Assembly (NCBI GenBank): GCA_037954665.1
Contig: JBBMOL010000581.1
Span: 78,633 to 142,632 of the forward strand
Length of the DNA stretch: 64,000 nt
Source: Laguncularia racemosa
Taxonomy: Eukaryota; Streptophyta; Magnoliopsida; Myrtales; Combretaceae
Reading direction: 5' to 3'
Shown in pieces: positions 46,052 to 58,136 of this stretch (position 1 is its first letter; every line of letters begins with the position of its first letter). The notes below the pieces were generated by a model. That model was not told where the DNA came from, searched no databases, and saw nothing but the letters and a program-made list of their open reading frames with translations. The position numbers and the translations under genes are program-made.

Positions 46052-46385
46052 GTATAAGAGAGGGAAGATGAAGATTTCCATTATTATTATGGTGATTAAG
46101 TGAGGATTAATCAACTAAAGCATAAGAATTGTATTGAGACTTATTATTGAATTTAAGAATTAGAAAGTTAAAATAGTTAAACATTTTAAGCGTTTTAAAT
46201 TGCTATATTAAGATTGTTTTCTTTAAGAGTTGAAAATTTATAAATGATGTACTTGTATCATGCTATAAGTATTCGATTCATATGATTGTAGTCTATAGGA
46301 ATTACAAGATTAAATAGTATCAAAGTAGGTTAAAAGCCTTAACGTGTCATTGCTAAGTAAAAATATATGGCAAGTTGTAGCATCT

Positions 46386-48663
46386 TGAGTTCAAAGGCTT
46401 TACATTTATAGAACACATGATGGATTATCATTTTCCTTTAGGTTTTGCAGCATGACAAAAGAAATGTATAGAATTCCACTTAAAATATTGTGAAAGGATT
46501 GTTAATTTACAAAAACCAAAGTTTTCGAATTAAACTTTTATTTGTTAGATGATATGCAATTGCACATAAGAAGGTGATTATAATATATCCAATTGTAAGT
46601 TGACTGGTATTTTAACTTATGAAGAAGCTTGCCGTAAATTGTGAGGGAACTTAATAGATGTTAACTTTTCACTTCTTATATTCTAGAAATGTATATATGG
46701 CACACTTCTTTTGAACAATATATACCGAACGATGTTCACAATCAATTTACTTAGAATATCTCATTTTATTGATATTGTTCCATAGAGAATTTTTTCAATT
46801 GTTTAAAAATTTTTCATTTTAAAAATTTTAATGATACTATTTTGTAGAGTACTCTAGATATGCAATTCAAAAATTTGATGAATCTTTTTTTTTTTTTTTT
46901 GCATTGAAAGTTGGTAAAAGCCTATCATTCTATGCGAAATATTGATTTAGAGTATACATTTGAGAAAAAGAAACTGTATAAAATATTTCACAAATAACAT
47001 ACTAATATATGTATTTGAATTGATAAATATAGGGTAAATACTAATATTTAATATGTAAAAATATAATATATTAGAAATTCATGTGAGTACTAATCATAGG
47101 GCAAATTTTTCGATGTTGTTACTTTTTGATTATGATAAAATCTTAGTATAAACATAAGGCCTACTAAGAAAAATTACGCTTAAAATTATATAGTTGATGT
47201 TTATATTAGATTTCTTATGATAGTTCAAGGTGGTTTTATGTAATTAGGGAGTGACAATATAGTATTGTGATAGCACCATGAAATTGTAATATCAGAGGTT
47301 ACATTAAAAAAAAAAAGAAGAAGAAGTAATACCGCAGAGGTATGATGAAATGATAATTAAAAATTATATATTATAATAGAATAGATAATGTACTGTAATA
47401 GAGGAAAAATGGTGAAGTAAAAAGTTTTGTAACATGTAAGATGAGAGTATTCACATATTTTTGTTTAAAAAGGTGTAAGTACAAAATGTAAAAACGTTGG
47501 CCTTCTAAGGGGTGTCATTTGATAATAATAATACTGCATGTTTTCTAAAGGGCAGAACAATTCTATGATGTGATTACTTAAAAGTAATTATATAGTAGTC
47601 ACTTTTTAATGTTATGCGCCAATCCAATCCGTGCCTTCAATACATCTCATCTACTATTCTAACCATTCAATTTACACTTATCGTTGATTTATAAACACGT
47701 GATAACAGTACGAAAACTAAAAAAAATATAAATACGAAACACACAGAAATACCCAACACGCAAAAAATACCCACTAACCTGGATCTTATTTTTCTCTCAT
47801 TCACATGTAGGAAAGAGGAAGGAGTGATTTTGCATAGGAAAAAAAGATTTGCCTATATCTAAGTGTTTATGAACAACTAATTTTAGTTGTGGTATGTTCG
47901 TTTTAGAAAAGTTGAAGCTTTTTTATCCGTGCTTTCATCTATGTTTGTATTTGATATAAGATTTTAGAAAAATATTAGTATAATTGTATATTTTATAGAA
48001 AAGATTACTTAGTATTATTATATTATAATTTATTAAATATGATTTATATAGATGTTGCATATGTAACATGTAATATTAATTTTTGTATTAGAATAAGGAT
48101 TAACTGCTGTAAAGAATTTGAAATATGTAAAATGTGGAATAATTGTTATAGTATTATATGAAAATTTTGAAATATTTAGTGGAAAAATATAATTGAAAAA
48201 TAATTTCGAAAAAATATTTGAAAAAAAAAATGTTTTCAAATAATTGGAAGAAAATTGAAATTAAAATTAAAAGTGAAATTAAATTTAAAAGGAGAAATGA
48301 TAGGTAAAAAATCTTTTGTATAAATATTATTCTAAATTTTTTTTGTATAAATATTTTTAAAAATTATAAAAAAAAATTATTGTGCTTGAAAATTTGTAAT
48401 ATCTAGAATGTGAAATATTTTTACAATGTTGTAAAATTATACGGAAATGGTTAGAATTTTTAGTAGCGAAAATGTTATTAAAGAATAACATTTGACAAAT
48501 TTTAAGGAATAAATGATTTGCCAATAATGGGAAAAAATTTTAATATTTGAAATATTAAGAAAATTAAAATTTTTCTTGAAATTTTTATAATATTGTTATT
48601 GGAAATTATCATATTTATTAAAAAGCTTATAATTTATATATATATATTATGGATAGGGGAAAA
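46386..48663. other. Unassigned AT-rich interval before the MULE
   Basis: May be the decayed interior behind LTR-A, but no gag or pol motif is recognisable. A poly-T run lies at about 46887-46902. Around 47690-47840 there is a less AT-rich stretch that could be a MULE promoter or terminus; I could not pair it with an inverted copy on the other side. Confidence 0.35.
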
Positions 48664-51169
48664 ATGGCTGATTATATAAAGTTGATCTATGCATTTAGAA
48701 ATATTGTAGCCAGTAACTAGGAGCCGAGGTGTAATAGGGATTCGGTAAAGAAGTTCAAAATGAAGAAAAACGTCAGGTACAACGAATTTTTATATAGAAT
48801 ATTTTGCAACATTAGAGTTGATCCAACCAAAGTGTGGGTTGAGATAATTCACAAGCATCCTATGTTCGATAAGGGCGATACATGTTATGCGTTGATGATA
48901 ATTAGAAATGACAGAGATGTTGAAAATTTTATTAAAACGGCTGAATCATATAGAGATCATGGCATACAATAATTATTCATCAAAAATTTTGACAATTCAA
49001 GGGGGGGGGGGGGGGGGGGGGGGGGGGGGGCTCAATAAGGTGGGCATTCGATGAAAGTGAACGATGAGGATGAAATAGATAAAGTAGTTGCTCTAGTGTT
49101 ACAATGACCAGAGACATAAGATCTGCACATGGTTCACATGGGAGAGGAGGCTGCAACTGACACCAATGATAGAATGGGTGTTAAGTAAGAGAGTAGTGAT
49201 AATGAGGAGAGTTCCGATGAGGAAAATGAGGAGAGTGAGAATGAGGGAGATGAAGTAGCGGAAGAAGAGTCTCCAATCGAACATACCTACTTGAGATAAA
49301 TAATATATCAAGCAAAATAGGTTGAACTACCTACCATGCCAATTAGAGATCTTGTTTCATATTACAATTATGGGGATGATAGTATTTATATTTATTTCGA
49401 GTAGGAGCAAACCGATATTTGCAATGGTTTGAGTAGTAGTGATGATTTTTATAAGGACATGGGATTTAAGACGAAAGTAGATGTCATTCAAACAGTGAAG
49501 TCTTACCATGTGAAGAACCATTGCAACTTCACTATTGTAGAGTCCAACCCACTACTATAGTCTATTAATTGTTTAAGAAGGGACGATAGTTATAAATGGA
49601 GGCTTTGAGCTCGTAAGAAGAAGTTAGAGGGAATGTTCGTGGTGATGAGATTTAAAGGTCTATACTCATGTAATAACCCACTGATTAGTCAGGATCACCC
49701 ACAATTGGATTGTAATCTCTTTGCCAGCTGATTTGTAAATCTTCTTAGGGAGAATCCTAATATGAAGGTGGCCAAGCTAAATTCTGTTATCAAATAGGAA
49801 TTTGGCTACAAGATCAGTAGGAGATGAGTTTAGGAGGGAAAGAAACTGGCCATTAAGCTCATGTATGGGAACTGAGAGAAGTCTTATGTTGAATTTCCAA
49901 AACTTCTCAATACAATAGAAAATACGAATCCTAAAACACAAGTAGATTGGGGGTGGAGCAAATCGAGCACCCCTACTGTGTCCACTTTAATGTAGGTATT
50001 CTAGATTTATTGTTTCTATTAATGCCACCTTTCTATATGTTCAGTATACCTAAAAGTTGCTAGTTGCTAGTTGTTTGTGGTGTTGATGGCAATAACCATA
50101 TACTTCTATTGACATTCGCTCTGGTTAATCAAGAGATAATTAAAACATGGCGCTAGGTTTTGCAGAAACTGAAGGAATATGTCATCGGCAACCGTAAAGG
50201 TCATGAAACTATTTGCCTTACATTAGATAGACACGCAGGCATCGGATCAGTAGTCCTAGAAGAGGTGAATGGATGGTGGCCTCCATTTGTAGTGTAGCGG
50301 TTCTGCCTTCCATACGTTATGAGCAACTTCAACTCGACGCATAAAACACCTAATGCAAGAAGTTAGTCATATATGTCGGGTTCTAAGCACAATCTCACAA
50401 GTTGAATTATGTGATGGAGCAACTGGGGATGATTTTACTGAATGTGTTACACTAGTTTGATGACGTGCCATTGTATATGTAGACACTAGCTCATGATAGC
50501 TATTATCAATTTAGGTATATGACCTCCAATGTTGTTAAAAGTTATAATTTCATATTAAAGGGGGCTCAGGGGTTACCTATGATTGCGTTAGGGAAGGAAA
50601 AGTTCTACAATTGCATCAAGTACTTCATGTAGAAGCAAACGATGGCATTGAAAAATATAACGAAGGGTAGAATTTTCACCAAATATATAACAAAAATGAT
50701 CGACCAATGGAGTTCATGAGCTAGCAACCATAGGGTAATCGACTATAGCAATCACAATAGAGTTTTTAAAGTCTTTACTAGTAGTCGTTGTGTCACCAAT
50801 AGATTAAGGGGAGGGGGCCAAATGCATGTTGTTGACTTTCTCTATAGCACAAGCAGCTGCTAGAAGTAGCAAATATACAGAATTTTATACTCCCATGTAT
50901 ATGTAGTAGTTGCCTTACTTAGGCTTGATATGACGCATTTTATACCAAATTGCTATAAATGGATACATTAGGACCAAACATATATGATGCACTTCATGCT
51001 TATAAGAGACGAACTGGATTAGGCACCAGTGCACTTTCTAAGACTCTGCTTAAGGGGAGACCGCATACAGAAGAGGGGAAAGTCAAGGTAGAAAAGATAT
51101 CATATAGAGATGGACATTAGGGAGTGTCCAAATCAAATCACATGTGGAATTTACGGAGGGGAGGCATAA
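48664..51169 (+). pseudogene. MULE (Mutator-like) transposase, broken
   Basis: From ATG 48664 (MADYIKLIYAF) the order is as in plant MuDR-type transposases. An N-terminal PB1-like region ends near 48972. An acidic linker follows (49150-49290). The DNA-binding MuDR domain lies at 49440-49690 (GFKTKVDVIQTVKSYHVKNH, MRFKGLYSCNNPLISQDHPQ). The DDE core lies at 50000-50640: KLLVA, CGVDGNNHILLLTFALVNQE, LTLDRHAGIGSVVLEEVNGW, ILKGAQGLPMIA. The C-terminal zinc knuckle is decayed (CPNQITCGIYG, stop 51167-51169). The first catalytic Asp appears to be Asn (50021-50023, SINATFLYVQYT) and the catalytic Glu appears to be Lys (NVVKSYN). There are many stops, and a 30-bp G run interrupts it. Confidence 0.85.
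49001..49030 (+). repeat. Poly-G run of 30 bp
   Basis: Uninterrupted G on the plus strand, inside the MULE relic between the N-terminal region and the acidic linker. Runs this long are rare in plant DNA. It could form G-quadruplexes, or its length could reflect sequencing or assembly error. Confidence 0.95.
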
Positions 51170-51194
51170 TGTATCTCTTGCTTATTAATTTATT

Positions 51195-51862
51195 CCATTG
51201 TAGGTAGTTATCATGCACACTATGTGGGCCCTTTATAGGAATAACTCAACCAACTTGCTATTCCCACATATTCAAATGCACTTCATGTAAGATAGTCCAG
51301 TCGACATTAATCTGGCCACATAGGTGGATTTCATGTAGCTCTGGTTGTATGTTCACCGGCTATAGGATATATTGGAATCTACCGAACTGCCTAGCCACTC
51401 AATAATGTGGAAACAAATGAATGGCACTCAAGCCATCCAAATGTGCATGCCAGCTTTGTGGAAATACGATAGTATATTAATCAAATTCGTATTGTACGAC
51501 TCCCATTCAACCTGAAAATAGAAAATTTTATTTACTTTAAATGATAAATATGATTAATTACAAAGAAAGAAATATGATTACTGAGGTACCTATGACATAT
51601 TCTACCTGCCTAGCGTATCTTAATATGCGTTGACTACATGGGTGAGGTGAAACTATATGTCCCTCCGTGTGTTCCACTATGCTGCCAGTAGACAATTGGT
51701 TAGTATAGATAGTTCGTGTCGACTAATGGGTGCGAAGTGGGGAAATCTATCCTAGGCCTACACCTGTAGCAATATGGCCGCCCTTCCAATCTCATGTACC
51801 AACAGTGAGGACGTGACACACAATTGGTTATATAATCACACCAGACATGTAACTCCCTCCCC

Positions 51863-51926
<64 letters not shown>

Positions 51927-52640
51927 AACGATGTCGAAATGTTTCGGAAATGGTAACCACATCGTGTGCATGAGGGAGTTGGATTTATCGACAAAGATAT
52001 ATCTTCCTAACAACTACAGAATATATGCATCAGTAGCTCAATATATTTGCTCCACGTCGGTGTCTGGTGAGATTAGCCAAAACATATCGCGGACCTATAT
52101 CATACTAATATGCTTGCCTCTACTATTGGACCCTAGTCTCGCCCCTAGTAGTTCTTTGCATATTACTCCCCAATCCAAGTAGCTACCCCATGTAACTACC
52201 TGTCCATTGACGAGGATTCCTAACTAAATCTCCACTTCCTATAGCATGATGGTAAATTCCCCCATTGACATATGAAATGTATGCATCTTTGGACGACATC
52301 TGTCCACCAATGTTATAATTATATGCTAATAAAGGGTATATACAACAATCGACTAACACCTTTGAAACTAGCTAGCTACAAGTATGGCTCCATTTGTGCA
52401 TCGAATAAGATTGTACGCTCATGGCGATAGAGTGACAACCTACGTTGTCACACAGTGCGAGTCGCTTGCTCCTATGCCAACATCATGTCAAATGTTTTCC
52501 TCTTTCTAATGCAACATAAACTAATCGATAAGTAAAACATTTGTTACCTCTTTATCTTAAACTGCCTATGATCAATGACTAGCTTGTTGCATCAAGACTG
52601 AAGGATCAAAAGGTCTAAGCTCCATCTATTATGCAAAACT
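51195..52640 (-). pseudogene. Plant mobile domain (PMD, aminotransferase-like/MAIL-type) gene, broken
   Basis: Convergent to the MULE transposase. Minus-strand segments in order: LDATSSSLIIGSLR-type start near 52600; MEPYL-LASFKGVSRLLYIPF (about 52300-52400); ITLVDRCRPKMHTFHMSMGE, which matches the PMD signature 'LVERWRPETHTFHLPxGE'. Next are ICKELLGARLGSNSRGKHIS and YIFVDKSNSLMHTMWLPF. Beyond the poly-C run come LYNQLC, LQV-A-DRFPHFAP (family: LLQLWAWDRFPHxAP) and, near the end, ARQFGRFQYI. Two candidate introns keep GT-AG ends: 52472-52547 and 51512-51589. Stops and frameshifts show it is dead. PMD genes commonly travel with MULE and gypsy elements. Confidence 0.75.
51864..51924. repeat. 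Poly-C run of 61 bp
   Basis: Sixty-one consecutive C on the plus strand, i.e. G on the sense strand of the PMD gene, just after the codons for HFDIV. The apparent polyglycine or polyproline frames over it are artefacts of the run. Its true length is uncertain because such runs are hard to sequence. Confidence 0.95.
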
Positions 52641-52659
52641 GTACAAATAATTTACTATT

Positions 52660-53545
52660 GTAACCAATACAAAAATTTTCACTAATTAATTTTACAACTC
52701 AGTTTATAAAAACATAAAAATAATCCCACCTTGCAACAAATAAAAAACATTTCACTAATTACTTTTACAACAATTAATTAACCACATATCAACAACTAAT
52801 CACCTTTAATTAATGGATAATTACTAACTACTTACTTTTATGACTAATTTTACTAAACTATACAAATATTTTACATTTTTACCCAATATAAAATTTTTCA
52901 CTAATTAATTTTATAACAATTAATTAACGATATATTAATGAATAATTCCCTTTGTTTAATGGATAATTAATAACTAATTAATTTTATACCTTAGTCTACA
53001 AAAGCATACAAATAATCCCACCTTGCAACAAATACAAAATATTTCACTAATTATTTTTATAAAAATTAATTAACCACATATAAACAATTGATTACCATTA
53101 ATTAACAGATAATTACTAACTATATTGTCTTATGACTAATTTTACTAAAACATGCAAATATTTTACATTTCCACCCAATACAAAATTTTTCACTAATTAA
53201 TTTCATAGTAATCAATTAACAATATATTAATAACTAATCCCTTTTGATTAATGAATAGTTAATAACTAATTAATTTTATAACTGATTTTATAACAAACAA
53301 ATATTTTCATTTTGCAACAAATACAAAATTTTTCACTAATTAAATTACAACAATTAATTAACAACATATTAATGATTAATCGTCTTTAATTAACGAATTA
53401 TACCAACTATTTACTTTTATGACTAATTCTACTAAACCATACAAATATTTTACATTTTCACCCAATACAAAATTTCTCGTTAATTAATTTCTTAGCAATT
53501 AATTAACGATATCTTAACGACTAATCACTACTAATTAATATTTAA
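52660..53545. repeat. Tandem repeat, period about 290 bp, made of two half-units
   Basis: About three units. The word 'ccttgcaacaaatacaaaat' or a variant recurs near 52730, 53020 and 53312. The alternative half-unit word 'ttttacatttncacccaatacaaaattt' recurs near 52870, 53160 and 53455. Each half of about 145 bp carries 'ttcactaattaatttta-aacaattaattaac'. Very AT-rich and noncoding, immediately upstream of the PMD gene. Confidence 0.75.
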
Positions 53546-54103
53546 TTAAAAATAACTTAATTTAGGGCTATAGATGCAAAAATACATTGTAATAACATAT
53601 ATACATAATTCATTTAATAATGTTAATTAATCATATATTAATAATTAATTAATTACTAATTAATAGTTAATTAACAATAACTACTACTTTAATAAAATTT
53701 ATGCAGTATATATATTTATATGTCTTTTTTTTATTTATCTAAAGTAAAATAATAGCAATAAAAATAAAATTTTTCTTAAGAAAATATATCAAGATCTTGA
53801 TGAAGAAATTTTCACACATATTTTAGTAAATTAAAACCTACGTAAAACACAGATTATGAAAAAAAAAATTTACAAAGGAAATTCAAATATCAAAATGTGA
53901 AATATAAACATATGAACTGAACTGAGGATTTACATTTATATTTGAAAGTGTTGATGAAATTTTTTTTTCTTTATATTATTGTGTAAATTTATTGTATGGT
54001 TTTTAAGTTTGTATATATTCTTTTATAATAATTTTATAGTTTTGCATATATATTTTTATAATAATTTTATAAGTTTGCAGTAATAGATTCGGAGGGTTAA
54101 GGA

Positions 54104-54134
<31 letters not shown>

Positions 54135-54305
54135 TAGATAGGGTCTTGCACCTTCAACATGGAATTTTTACACATTTCTAAAGTTGTATACGTAATTCAT
54201 GCATTCGTAATCTATTTTAAAAAATATATTTATGAATACAATTTTTTTTTCAAATAATATTTAAATATGTTACCCCAATAATAACAACAAAATAAAAAAA
54301 AAAAG
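53546..54305. other. Unassigned AT-rich interval
   Basis: Nothing recognisable apart from A/T runs and an 'ataattttata' repeat near 54025-54075. Confidence 0.4.
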
Positions 54306-55160
54306 TAGACCTGGTAGTCCTTTAAGTCTTCTCGTCGGCTGAGGACGTCCAAGGCTGTACCATTCTCGCCAGCTGGTAAACAACCGTAGTCGCAGTCAAA
54401 TATTACCAAAGAACAATGAAGATCAACAGTATGTATGTGTGGACCACAATAATATCTTGGTATCTTTACTTGACTTATTTCATTATTTGTGGTGGTGAAA
54501 AAAAACAAAACGGATCGTAATATAGAATTTAATGGATGACAAATCGAATCGCATCTACCTTAATATGATTTGTTAATGGATGATTCAAAAACTTGCTAAC
54601 GGTCTAGAGAAAATACTTTTTATAATTTTTAATATTAATTATTAATTATATTTTATGAAAAAACATTATTTGAAACAATGAAAAAAGTTATTTAATATCC
54701 TGACAGGTGCCACGGAAAAACGGAGAATATTTCTTTCTCTCTTTTATTTTTTATTTTTTATTTTTTTTAACCCTTGTTATTGATTGAATTAAAGCCCCAC
54801 AGGATACAACAAAGACTACCAGACATTACTTCGGTAGATTTGTCCAAAAAAATAAGACCGTGACTCTGCACAAGACAATGACGCTAACTTGGGAAGAGAA
54901 TATATATATATATATAAAGAGCAACCCTCCTGGAAAGTTACGCTCAATAAAGTCGTCGGTTCTGTCCTTTAAATCTATGATTAATCAGATAATTAAGGCT
55001 GATCCAACTTGAACCTGCATTACATATGGCAATTTGTACTATAAGAGGTTTTATTGCTTTTATATCTCTATCTTTTCCCTTCATTCTCTACTTGCTCTCC
55101 CTTCGTATAGCTCACTTCTCTCTACTTGGCTTCATTCCCCAGGTTGACTAAGTCAACCAC
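54306..55160 (+). promoter_or_regulatory. Promoter-like block, copy 1
   Basis: Blocks at 54325-54485 ('aagtcttctcgtcggctgag', 'accattctcgccagctg', 'tatgtgtggacc', 'cttgacttattt') and at 55005-55130 ('cattacatatggcaatttgt', then a pyrimidine-rich tract and 'tagctcacttctctct') recur in the same order at 56220-57165. The second block looks like a TATA region followed by a CT-rich leader. A near-palindrome with two W-box cores (ggttgactaagtcaacc) ends it at 55142-55158. No recognisable coding exon follows: the 68-codon frame at 55126-55332 is unsupported. Confidence 0.45.
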
Positions 55161-56215
55161 AAATAAAACCCCTTGGCTTTCCGTTGATCTTCGAACATTC
55201 GGGGGACAAAAGAAATTAATGAAAGCTCTTTTTCTCATTGTCCACTCCACGTTAATTGCAGAAAGGGGGTTCAAGGTGCAGATATACACATATCAAGTTA
55301 AATTAGATCTGATTATTCTTAGAGAGCTCTAAACAATGTGAATCTTAACAATTGTACCATGTATATTGAATTTTATAACTTTTTAATACATGTATTGTGC
55401 ACATACATTGTACCATGTAGAGTTAAGCTATTTTGAGCTATAAAGTAGGTAATTTTCATGAATTTCTGAAAAAAAAAAAAAAAAACTTGAGTTACTTGAG
55501 TTACCAACCGATTCGATCAGGATCAAATTTTCACAAGATAATGTCATTGAATAATCCTTCCCCATTAGAGTGGGTAATACTTGATAACAAGTGGCACCTA
55601 TAACTAATTTAAATTTACAACCATAAATTTTCAATTACCTCACAACTTGCTTAAGTTTTCGATAAAATAAAACATTTGCTCAACAAAGTTTATAATGTTT
55701 GGCAAATATCGCAATTTTGAAAATAAACAGCATTGTATATTCTCAAAATTATTTTCCAATGATTTATATATATTTTAAATGTTAAAAATTATATTCACAT
55801 ATCATGGAAATTTAGAAAAATTTCTTACCAACTTTTTTTTTTTTAATTTATATTAGTTAATTTGGTTACTATGGATGTTATGCCAAAAACCCTGGCAAAG
55901 TAAATTTAAGTTTATAATTTATTTCCATTTACCTCAATTTACTTCTTCTAGTTATTGATACATGGATTATCAAAAACGGACAGGGAAGATTAAATTCTTC
56001 CTTTCAGGCTCCTTTTACTACTCATCCTCTTCTTCCATAGAGGATAAATTGAGTTAACTGAAGGCTTCCATGTCCTCATTCATCACCTTCTCTCCATGAG
56101 ATATGACTAAGTTAAATCGTTTTAAAGTAAAGTAAGCTTTTGGCCAAAAAAAAAATTAAAAAGTAAAGTAAGCTAGACGTCGTTTCAACAAAATACCAGA
56201 AAAAAATGGTTAGAC
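55161..56215. other. Unassigned interval between the duplicated blocks
   Basis: AT-rich, with an A run at 55469-55485 and a T run near 55835-55845. I see no gene or transposon end. Confidence 0.4.
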
Positions 56216-57170
56216 TAACTATTCGTTAAGTCTTCTCGTCAACTGGGAGCTTCCAAAGCGGTACCATTCTCGCCGGCTGAGAAACTGCCACAGTCACCAT
56301 CAACTATTACTAAAGAACAATAATAACGTGTATGTGGACCCCAAAAATATCTTGGAATCTTTGCTTGACTTATTCCATAATTTGTATGATTAGTTTAATC
56401 GATGACTCAAAAACTTGTTAACACTCTAGATATAATAGTTTTTATAATTGAAAAGCAAGTGATGAAACCCATATATGTCGTCGCTTTCCTTTTTCTTTTT
56501 TTAACTAAGATACGGTTTAGTTTGAATTTACATGGTTTAATTAGAATATTTAGATATATTTCCAATCAAATTACAATCTAGTTGGACTATTTGTGACAAC
56601 CTCAATAATAATTAATAAAATATTTATATAGCAAGATTAGAAGTTATGGAGTGGATCATTTAACTATCAAATGACTCATATTTATGAGATTTGATTACTT
56701 ATTGTTTGTTACTTCAAAAAAATATTAATATCTAAATAGTGAAATGACTATCACTATGGTAATACAATAAAAGCTTATAAGAAATTTTGAAGTGAGGAGG
56801 TGACTAAATTACTTTATGGTTGAATATTTAGACTATAATTGTGACCTCTTATTGATGTGAAGCCATCCACATACATGAGAATTGTGTACCAACTCTCGTA
56901 GTCCTAGAAATGGAAAGTTATACTCAATTATCACATGTATTTTGGCTTGAAATGTGCCACTAGATCCCACCTTGTCAATGAAAACAACTTCTATGTTTCA
57001 TATAATAATCAATGTGGAAAATCTCTAAAGCATCCAACTTAAACCTACATTACATATGCCAATTTGTGATATACCAACTATTCTTTCTTTTATATCTCAA
57101 TCCTTCCCATCCATTCTCTATCTGCTCCTCCTCCGCATAGCTTACTTCTCTCCATTCCAGTTTGCTATAG
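56216..57170 (+). promoter_or_regulatory. Promoter-like block, copy 2
   Basis: Diverged copy of 54306-55140: 'aagtcttctcgtcaactggg', 'accattctcgccggctga', 'gtatgtggacccc', 'cttgacttattcc', then after a 600-bp unrelated stretch 'cattacatatgccaatttgt' and 'catagcttacttctctcc'. The two copies lie about 1.9-2.0 kb apart. This copy has no downstream exon that I recognise either, so it looks like the promoter of a lost or truncated gene. Confidence 0.45.
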
Positions 57171-58077
57171 CACAATAATGGAAAAAATTTTAGGCTACAG
57201 TTCATTTCACAAAGTGATGTTAAAAATACAAAAGCGATACTTTAATTTGAAATTTTATGGAAAACAATTATTAAAGAAATAAAATAAAAAAATAATGTTA
57301 ACATTCTTTAAAAGTCCATAATAAATCATAAAGATTGGTAGCCTTACTAAAGTTGTTTGTAAAGGTTTTTTGGTTTATAATTCAACTAAAAGTTTCACCA
57401 AAGCTATCAACATAATAATTGTTATACTACCAACATATGTCAATTATGTGTTTCTTTCTTCTCACACTTTGTAAAATTACTGCAACAATCATAACCTTAG
57501 TTTTATGTGCTCTATAATTCACTTATTGTTGGTAATATAATTATTAAATTTTCCTAAAGTGAGGAAAGTTGAACCTTTAGTTTCAAAAAATGGAAACATA
57601 TTATAACGATCCTTATAAAAGGGTAACAAAAACCTAATGTTGTAACTTGTAATAGCTTTGTGACTTTCCACAAGTTCATATTTTTTTAGTGCCCATAACA
57701 TATCCCCATAGCTGGTAACTTTGTAACCGTGGGCCTCATAAAATATATCTAGCATCTCGTTAATTTCCATGTTTCGAATTTCAAGTTTTTGATTAATAAC
57801 ATATTATAGTGATAAAATTGGATCTACAAATTAAATGTGTGCTTTGTAAAATTACTATTTTGATAAATATTGCTTTTATAAATTTTATTTTTGATAAATG
57901 AACTTTGCGGATCACTCCTGATAACTTCTGTGAGCTCACTGTAAAAAAGACAAACTAAAACAACAAACATATTTTGAAAGCCCCAAATTTTACTGTTCGA
58001 CATAACCGAGCTATCACTAAAACAAGTCAAGCAGAAACAAAAAGGAATTGAAATAAATCAAGTATGGCTAAAAAGAG

Positions 58078-58136
<59 letters not shown>

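Larger units (their letters stand above)
32523..46385 (+). mobile_element. LTR-A: long gypsy LTR split by two nested insertions
   Basis: The three pieces 32523-32828, 38892-40066 and 46057-46385 align in order with the LTR at 58631-60891. The starts are similar ('tgtaaacactcgaaat' and 'tgtaatacctgaaaat'). The middle shares 'catagtggcaaatc' and 'aggcattagctca', and the end shares 'ttccattattattatggtga' against 'attaccattattattatggt', then 'agccttaacgt'. After 46385 a weak primer-site-like stretch follows. Inserted between the pieces are the array 32829-38891 and the element 40067-46051. The second insertion has an exact target duplication; the first does not, because its left end is truncated. 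Confidence 0.65.

Noticed and set aside
51700..52013. Polyglycine and polyproline proteins over the C run
   Set aside because: They exist only because a homopolymer has no stops; the flanking residues belong to PMD in shifting frames.
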